64,000 nt of DNA from Anticarsia gemmatalis (Eukaryota; Arthropoda; Insecta; Lepidoptera; Erebidae): the NCBI RefSeq assembly GCF_050436995.1, contig NC_134765.1:10133501-10197500 (forward strand), read 5' to 3'. Of the stretch, positions 57,901 through 64,000 are shown in pieces (positions within the stretch are counted from its first letter, which is position 1; each line of letters begins with the position of its first letter). Both the position numbers and the translations under genes were made by a program. A model generated the notes under the pieces. The model was not told where the DNA came from and made no database searches. It was given only the letters and a program-made list of their open reading frames with translations.

Positions 57901-60900
57901 ATAGTAAACAAATAAAAGAGCCCCTTAAATAACAACACCCTATGAACACAACTGTCAAGTAATATGACCGCCGCAGACGCATCTTAAAGAATTACCTCAT
58001 AACCTCACCGCGTCACCGCAGCCTGTTTCAATATGTACTTAACTCGGAATACGGTAATAACTTGTACTTTACATTTTTCGATTCATTCTTTATTACTGCT
58101 GGTTTTTTTCATGACACATGACGTCATTGCTACCGTGTTAACAGCTGCTGAGCATGAAGTCGAGAGTTCGATTCCCTGGTTGGACGGAGTGCTATTTATT
58201 TATTTACTAGCTGACCCGCGCAACTTCGCTTGCGTCACATAAGAGAGAATGGGTAAAAATTTCCTCGTTTTTGTAACATTTTTTATTGTTACTCTGCTCC
58301 TATTGGTCGTAGCGTGATTAGCCTATAGCCTTCCTCGATAAATGGATATCTAACATTGAATTTTTTTTTCAAATCGGACCAGTAGTTCCTGAGATGAGCG
58401 CGTTAAAACAAACAAACAAACTGTCCAGCTTTATAATATTAGTATAGATTTACAGGTAACTCAACAGGTATAGTATACATAAAAATCACAAAAAGGCAAT
58501 TGGTTATTTTAGAATATTTCTCAATAGTAGCCCGATATGTGGTGACTGGTGTATAGCAATAGGCTCGCCCCCTATTATAATATACTAGCTGACCTGCGCA
58601 ACTTCGCTTGCGTCACATAAGAGAGAATGGGTCAAAATTTTCCCCGTTTTTGTAACATTTTTCCCTGTTACTCTGCTCCTATTGGTCGTAGCGTGATGAT
58701 ATATAGCCTAAAGCCTTCCTCGATAAATGGGCTATCTAACACTGAAAGAATTTTTCAAATCGGACCAGTAGTTCCCGAGATTAGCGCGTTCAAACAAACA
58801 AACAAACAAACAAACAAACAAACAAACAAACAAACAAACAAACAAACAAACAAACTCTTCAGCTTTATAATATTAGTATAGATTTATAATATTAGTATAG
58901 ATAGGACAAAAAAAGTAGATGAATTTCATACATCTCTTCCTAAGCCTTTGAGAGTAACAAGCTTGATGTTTTAATGTACATAAGTAAAAATATCTTTAAC
59001 ACTTTGTCTGACCCGGTGGTTAGTTATAATACACCTTTACCGTACCGCACACGAATATTAATAATTTAGATTAGATTAGCAAATACCAATTAAGAAACAA
59101 CGGCGGAACAAAATAGTAGATTAAATATAATTATGTGAACAATTAGAAATAATTTATTTATAGTCATTATCGCAATATAGTGTGCATATTTATAAACTAG
59201 AATCGCGATAACAATTGACGACATCTTGTTTCGACAATATATTCTTTAAATTATTAAGTCGGGAAAAAAGTCTTTTCGCATTATAGTATGTATGAACTTG
59301 TAATAAAATCTCTTTGGCTTCAAGAATCAAAAATGAGTACACGGTTCATTAGGTTTCTTTCAGTGACCTCGGGAAGTACCCAAATATCCAGCTTTTTGTG
59401 TAGAGAAAAGATTTTATTACAAGTTCATAGATACTATAATGCGAAAAGACTACTTTTTCCCCGTCCTAATTTACAGAATTAGTTCCTTCAAATATTGTCT
59501 TTGGATTTTATATTAAGAATTGTTTTTAATGCCATTACTAATATTATCTCAAAAGTTAAAGCTTAATATTTTTTATGGAATTTGGTAAATAGATAATAAT
59601 TTTAAACGAGCAATAACATAAGCGTATGGCAGCACATAAGATAGTTAATTTACGCCTTATTCTCAGAAATATTTTACAATATCTTTTTAAGCTAGACACT
59701 GTAAAGTTTGACATTTCAATATTTTCTATTTTTCGAGACCCGCATGGAAATCTGCTCAGTAGTTTATAAGATTACTATAAACAGACATGCCTTTAGACTT
59801 GATAAAACTACTCTCATCTTTAACATAGAAGCATTCACGATAACAATAAGATGTTTCATTGAACTAACATCGCGTGTGAAGTGCTCATAATGATAAGTTC
59901 CAAGTATTTCCTTATGTCGGGTCATCAGTTTTTTTTCCACTTGATTCTTTAGTACATAAATGTAATTTGTATTTGATGCATTGTATTCCCTAGTTAGAGT
60001 TTTATAATCTGTTTATTGGAGTCCGTAGTGCAGTTGATTAAGGTTGTCGATTCTATCTCGGAACAAATATTGTTTAGGTATGCAAATCTTCAAGAAAACA
60101 CTTTATTTAAAGACAATTCTCGCACTAAGAATAGCTCTTGTCTTTTACAAACATACAAACAACGGACACAATGTACAACCAGACCCGAAATAACTATTTG
60201 TGGATGCCCAAATAAATGTTTAGTGTGAGAAACGAACCTGCGACCTTCCGAAGAAACTTGGTAACTAAGTAACTGAGTAGTTATCGAGAAAATTTGTATG
60301 AAAAACTTATCAGCGTCTTTAACGTATTCCGGATTCACTCTACAGACTATAAATACACACTATAAATTAACTCAAAAAGCCAAGCTATTTATAGAATACA
60401 AATAAAATCGAATCAAAAAATCAACCCGTATTTAAAAGTCGATATTAACCCGATTTTTAGTCCATTTCGTAATTGACTGTACTTGATCGTGTATAGCCAA
60501 TGATATGACGAGGAAAATATAACTCAATGATATTCTAGCGTATCTAAGTACTATAATGACCTATAGGTATGCCTAAAGTAGGTACATTTATTAAATTCTT
60601 TATTAAAATTGAAGGAAACCCCCAAACCAATCCGCCATGACAGTATGATTGTCAATTGTTATAAGATTGTCACGGAAAATCCGCCATATTGTTATTTATT
60701 TTTCTATTTTATTGTGTATGATATTACGTTTGTTTGTTATACTGTAGTTTATAGGAAACTGCTGTAGTATTTCTATAGAAATAGTTTTATTTAATCGCTC
60801 AAGTATAATTGCTTTATCGTAATAAAATTCCCTTTTTTTGTGTCGTAATTGTGTTGTAAGTATTTATGAAGACACGAGTATTAAGTCGTCATTATTTGCA

Positions 60901-62670
60901 TTTTTATCTTCTAATAGAATTGTCAATTCTTAATATATAATGGAAATCTAGCTTGTAAATTATTTTACCAAGTTTTGGATGGTTAATTTCCTTTTACAGT
61001 AAATATTTTAAAACCTTACTGTGTTGTGCCAACTATAGTAATGATGATAGATTGATATTAAACCTTGAATTTCTTTAACTGCACGTTTGACGCAGTTGTT
61101 AAAGTGGTCACCCGTATTGGTTACCATAGTCAAGCTCTGCTTAGTTTGGAATCAAATAACTGTGTGTGAGTTGTCCAATAATATATAATATTTAAGTTGA
61201 AGGGGCGCCATATAATCTTGTAAGGCGTATTAATTGACGTACAATTTTAACGTTTGGACGGATTTCTCGTAATCTTAATAGGCAATAGCGTCAAAACTTT
61301 ATGACAATACGCCTGAAAACTGTTTCTTTAAGTTTATAGTTAAATAAAGTGTTATAGTACTCACAGATCATCTTCATGGTTATGTATGCAGTGAGCGGCG
61401 GTGAGCACGTGTCGGGAGCTGACGAGGGAGCCGCCGCACAACCAGTTGGTGCCGCCACGACGACTCTTGTAGCCCAGCAGTGCCATCCACGGGAAGTCAC
61501 CTGGTGGAAGAACATGTTAGTACTATGACATGGAGTCCTGGGACTAAGTGATTGCTATTTGAATAAGAAGAGGGTTCATCTGTGTAAAGCAAAATTATTT
61601 TACGTTTTCTATTTCTCGAAATATAATCATAATCATTTATTTACATATCAGCGTTATTTGGATAGACCGACAAGACCGGTAAGAGGACAGCTAAGGACCA
61701 ATGACTACCTAAACTAACATTTGGTTTTCTGAATCTAAGATAATATTCATATCCATCTTGAATCTAGACAATGACTGATTTGCTACTAACTTTCAGACTA
61801 CTACTTCAGACAAACTGATTCGGAAACAGGAATGTTTATGTAACCATGGTAGAATCACCCACATAAAAAAACTTCAAATACTCTTCTTTTTTCCAATTTC
61901 GAAGAAGAAGAAGGTATATATTTTTTTTGTTGTCTTACCTAATTTAGCATCAATGCCTCCAACGACTCGGCTGAACGACGCATTGCTGAGTCCACAGAGT
62001 GGAGGGTCAGGGAGGTAGTCCACGAAGTCCGCCAGGCTGGTCTTGGAGCTAGGCGTCTGGGTCGGTGGGGGTACGGTCGTCGTGGTGGTGGGGCGCGGTG
62101 CCGGAGTGGGGGCGGCCGTGGGGATGCCTGGACGTGGGCAGCATACCTGTGGAGAATGTTTATGTTATAAACAAAGAAAGAAAGATGCAATCATATGTGA
62201 TAGGTGATGGATGGCTAGAGACCTGCAAAATATTTCAAAATAGTGCTCTTTTTTATAAATTTTAATTAAACGTATATTAATCAACAGACTTGATAAGTCG
62301 CAATTCAAAGTAAACCCCATCAAGTCTAGCAAAAAAATACTATAAATGCAGCTATAAGTGGAAAATTTTGAACAAGAGACTTTTTATTGAATTTGGTTGT
62401 CAATTATGACAACAATCCTAATCACCATCTATGTTTAAACATAGATGGTGATTAGAACAAGTTTGACGCAAGGTTGACGACTAATCTCACGGAATTTAAA
62501 AACTTCTAAGTTGCTTACCTTAGGGTTATTGCCCTCGAAGCCGCAGTGTGCTCTCCTGAGGATCTGCATGGCCTGAGTCCTGGACTCCTGGATGATCTTC
62601 AGGTATGGCTGGCAGTTGTAGATGGAGATGCAGCTGCCGAGGCCTCCGTCAACCGTCTCACAACTTTCAC
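54911..62670 (-). CDS. Clip-domain trypsin-like serine protease (N-terminal exon missing)
   Basis: Secreted zymogen of the kind acting in haemolymph cascades (prophenoloxidase activation, Toll pathway, coagulation). Minus-strand exons are 62519-62670, 61939-62146, 61365-61500, 56712-56875, 56129-56230, 55651-55835 and 54911-55069 (TGA at 54911-54913). All GT/AG with consistent phases; 367 aa without the signal peptide. The first exon is a clip domain with six Cys (CETV, SCIS, NCQP, HCGF, VCC). The second is a Pro/Thr-rich linker and activation site FSR/VVGG, so activation is by cleavage after Arg. The catalytic triad is complete: His in LTAAHC, Asp in YTNDIAVL, Ser in GDSGGPL. The Asp six residues before the Ser (KDSCQGDSGG) predicts trypsin specificity. 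It resembles the venom-protease-like/CLIP-B-C group; the exact orthologue is not resolved. Three Helitrons lie in its introns. Confidence 0.9.
55451..55636 (-). mobile_element. Helitron, old degraded copy
   Basis: CTAATTGACCTGCGCAACTT at the 3' end (CTAG mutated) and AATATTAGTACAGA at the 5' end; clearly the same family but diverged. Confidence 0.6.
56300..56480. repeat. Dispersed TE-like repeat
   Basis: TTTTACCCACGACTTCGTCC, TTTTCCCGGGGTAAAAAGTA and CATACAAAGTTTCATACAAA, a pattern shared with 21510-21720 and 25860-26105. Confidence 0.4.
58207..58448 (-). mobile_element. Non-autonomous Helitron
   Basis: CTAG at 58207-58210, TC end at 58448, flanked by A and T. 242 bp. Confidence 0.75.
58585..58901 (-). 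mobile_element. Non-autonomous Helitron with (CAAA)n expansion and doubled 5' end
   Basis: CTAG at 58585-58588. The internal CAAA run is expanded to about 15 units (58793-58854). The 5' terminal 19 bp (TTATAATATTAGTATAGAT as read on plus) are present twice in tandem, at 58865-58883 and 58884-58902. Confidence 0.75.
59254..59468. mobile_element. Mariner-like MITE
   Basis: TTAAGTCGGGAAAAAAGTCT and AGACTACTTTTTCCCCGTCC ends. The interior is inverted relative to the copies at 39536 and 48203. Confidence 0.7.
60114..60250 (-). mobile_element. tRNA-derived SINE, 3' part, with head fragment nearby
   Basis: TCTCGCACTAAGAATAGCTC, ACAAACATACAAACAACGGA and the B-box remnant GAGAAACGAACCTGCGACC. A short plus-strand head-like piece (GTCCGTAGTGCAGTTGATTA) lies at 60021. 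Confidence 0.55.
61110..61200 (+). repeat. LINE 3' end, same family as 45465
   Basis: TTGGTTACCATAGTCAAGCT, CTGCTTAGTTTGGAATCAAA and GTGTGAGTTGTCCAATAATA. Confidence 0.5.
62418..62455. repeat. Perfect 38-bp palindrome
   Basis: CTAATCACCATCTATGTTT followed directly by its exact complement, with no spacer, in a protease intron about 65 bp from exon 62519-62670. Confidence 0.95.
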
Positions 62671-62787
62671 CTAAGAAATAAAGAACTGATTAATTATTGT
62701 CCTAACTTGAGTTAAATATGTACTTAAAGACCTTCGATTTTTTTACGAAATGTAAGTCTGTCTACTTCTAGGTACCTATTAGATATT

Positions 62788-62828
62788 TTTGTCGAAATGT
62801 CTTGCTTGAAGCAAGACATTTCGACAAA
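62788..62828. repeat. Near-perfect palindrome, 20-bp arms
   Basis: TTTGTCGAAATGTCTTGCTT, one spacer base, then the exact complement. About 120 bp upstream of the clip exon acceptor. Confidence 0.95.
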
Positions 62829-63337
62829 CGACTTGCATTTTAACCGACTTTAAGAAGAGAAGAAGGATCTCAGTTCATCTGAATTTTTGTTTATGACCCA
62901 TGTCTTAAGTCAGCTTTGACTTACAACTGTGCCTTAGCGAGCCAGCAGATATTATCGTGCCCAACTGTTATTTTTACATATTGATTGATTCTACAAGACT
63001 ATTTAGACTAGTGCTAATCTAATCACCTAACGTTACCGATGCTCAAAACATATATTGTACCATTGCTATAATGCAATAGGATTCGTAATGTCAAAGGAAA
63101 ATAACTAAACAAAACAAACAAGCTGATAAATGACCTCTTGTCGGTATTTAAGTAATATGTTACTGAAGGTGCACAAACCAGTTCTCAATGTTATATTATA
63201 ATTTACGTAATGTTATGTATGCATTTTTTTTTATTCTAGTTACATTAAATTTAGGGACGTTTATCTATATATAGATATGCCAGTCCCATTGTGACCATCA
63301 CGAACAAGCAGCAACATAACTAATTTGATATATATAC

Positions 63338-63422
63338 GCACACAAATACACACGCACGCCCACATATATGTGTGTGCGTGTACACGTACACACACATATA
63401 CACCCACACACACACATACAAA
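63338..63422. repeat. CA/TG-rich microsatellite with strand switch
   Basis: (CA)n interrupted, then GTGTGTGCGTGTACACGTAC and (CA)n again, so part of it is self-complementary. Confidence 0.8.
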
Positions 63423-63570
63423 TCCATTTTTTTATATATTTAAGTTTACATTAATATCAAATATATATAATGCTATATTAATGCATTTTTAAATTACGGG
63501 TTTTTTTAACAATGTAAAATATTCGAAATATTGTTATAGCGTAGAATACAGAATAGACCCTTAACGTGAA

Positions 63571-63758
63571 GTATAAGTGCCCTGCCTCACTAGGACGCCA
63601 TGGCGGCGTCGCTGGCTACGTATCCAAGCAGTTAATATTGAAATGTATGTCACCTAACTCACGTGGCGACGGTGTGGCAACATGACATTTTAATACTAAC
63701 TGCTTGGATACGTAGCCAGCGACGCCGCCATGGCGTCCTAGTGAGGCAGGGCACTTAG
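63571..63758. mobile_element. Fold-back MITE, ~70-bp arms
   Basis: AAGTGCCCTGCCTCACTAGG starts the left arm and CCTAGTGAGGCAGGGCACTT ends the right arm. The arms are GC-rich (GGACGCCATGGCGGCGTCGC) and almost identical; the loop of about 45 bp is unique. Confidence 0.8.
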
Positions 63759-64000
63759 ACAAAGTCAGCATCGTTCTGAATATAACTAGACCCAAATGTA
63801 GTGTTCCATTATCAGTTTGTCTATTAATTTCAAGACCCATAGTAATTTTCAGATAAAATCAACTTTGATAAACCCTTACTAACGAAGTGCTTGCTAATGT
63901 TACGTTATTTTACAGTTTGAGCTTTGTAGCATGTGGAAATCTCATAGGGTACAAGGATGTACATTATAAACTGTCGCATATCAAAAAAAGACGATTCGAT

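Larger units (their letters stand above)
62671..64000 (-). other. Clip protease upstream intron or flank
   Basis: No exon with a signal peptide and a phase-1 donor was found, so the start of the protease gene is either overlooked here or lies beyond the window. The region holds a palindrome, a CA/TG repeat and a fold-back MITE, listed separately. Confidence 0.5.

Noticed and set aside
58627..58881. ORF with repeated TNKQ
   Set aside because: Created by the (CAAA)n expansion in a Helitron.
58585..58901. CRISPR-like direct repeats
   Set aside because: Eukaryotic DNA; the regular units are a CAAA microsatellite in a transposon.

Overview
This is nuclear DNA from an insect, almost certainly a moth or butterfly (probably noctuid-like). 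The evidence is AT-rich sequence, short exons with GT/AG introns, proteins closest to insect families, and a dense load of small non-autonomous transposons of lepidopteran type. These include Helitrons ending TC...CTAG, tRNA-derived SINEs, 5S-rRNA-derived SINEs, hAT- and mariner-like MITEs, and LINE 3' ends. There is no prokaryotic architecture. The species cannot be fixed from the window.

Layout. Positions 1-2450 look like the AT-rich 3' UTR or flank of a gene that starts left of the window. From 2850 to 6577 on the minus strand is a complete five-exon gene for mitochondrial ATP synthase subunit b (246 aa). Its divergent neighbour at 7449-8322 on the plus strand is a three-exon gene for SVIP, a 79-aa VCP/p97-interacting protein. 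From 10658 to 34727 on the plus strand is UTP-glucose-1-phosphate uridylyltransferase (UGP), with three mutually compatible first coding exons spread over 14 kb, a 27-nt microexon and a common body of five exons. From 37550 to 52828 on the minus strand is a 13-exon organic anion transporting polypeptide (Oatp/SLCO) of about 580 aa. From 54911 to beyond 62670 on the minus strand is a clip-domain trypsin-like serine protease of the innate-immunity/coagulation type; its signal-peptide exon was not found.

Between and inside these genes the DNA is mostly mobile-element debris. The most striking piece is a 2.3-kb fold-back element (48928-51255) in Oatp intron 1. Its arms of about 930 bp are nearly identical, its centre carries the frameshifted 3' end of an unidentified, probably transposon-borne protein gene, and each arm contains a Helitron 5' fragment. 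Other notable points are a 5S-rRNA-derived SINE family with five copies, a duplicated UGP exon tail beside a minisatellite, an Oatp exon that seems to have arisen by duplicating an intron/exon junction, two copies of a 0.8-kb DNA transposon with a relic acidic ORF, and two almost perfect palindromes in protease introns.

The genes form no obvious functional cluster: mitochondrial ATP synthesis, ER-associated degradation control, UDP-glucose synthesis, organic anion uptake and an extracellular protease cascade simply lie next to one another. All splice models were built by eye from splice-site consensus, reading phase and family resemblance.
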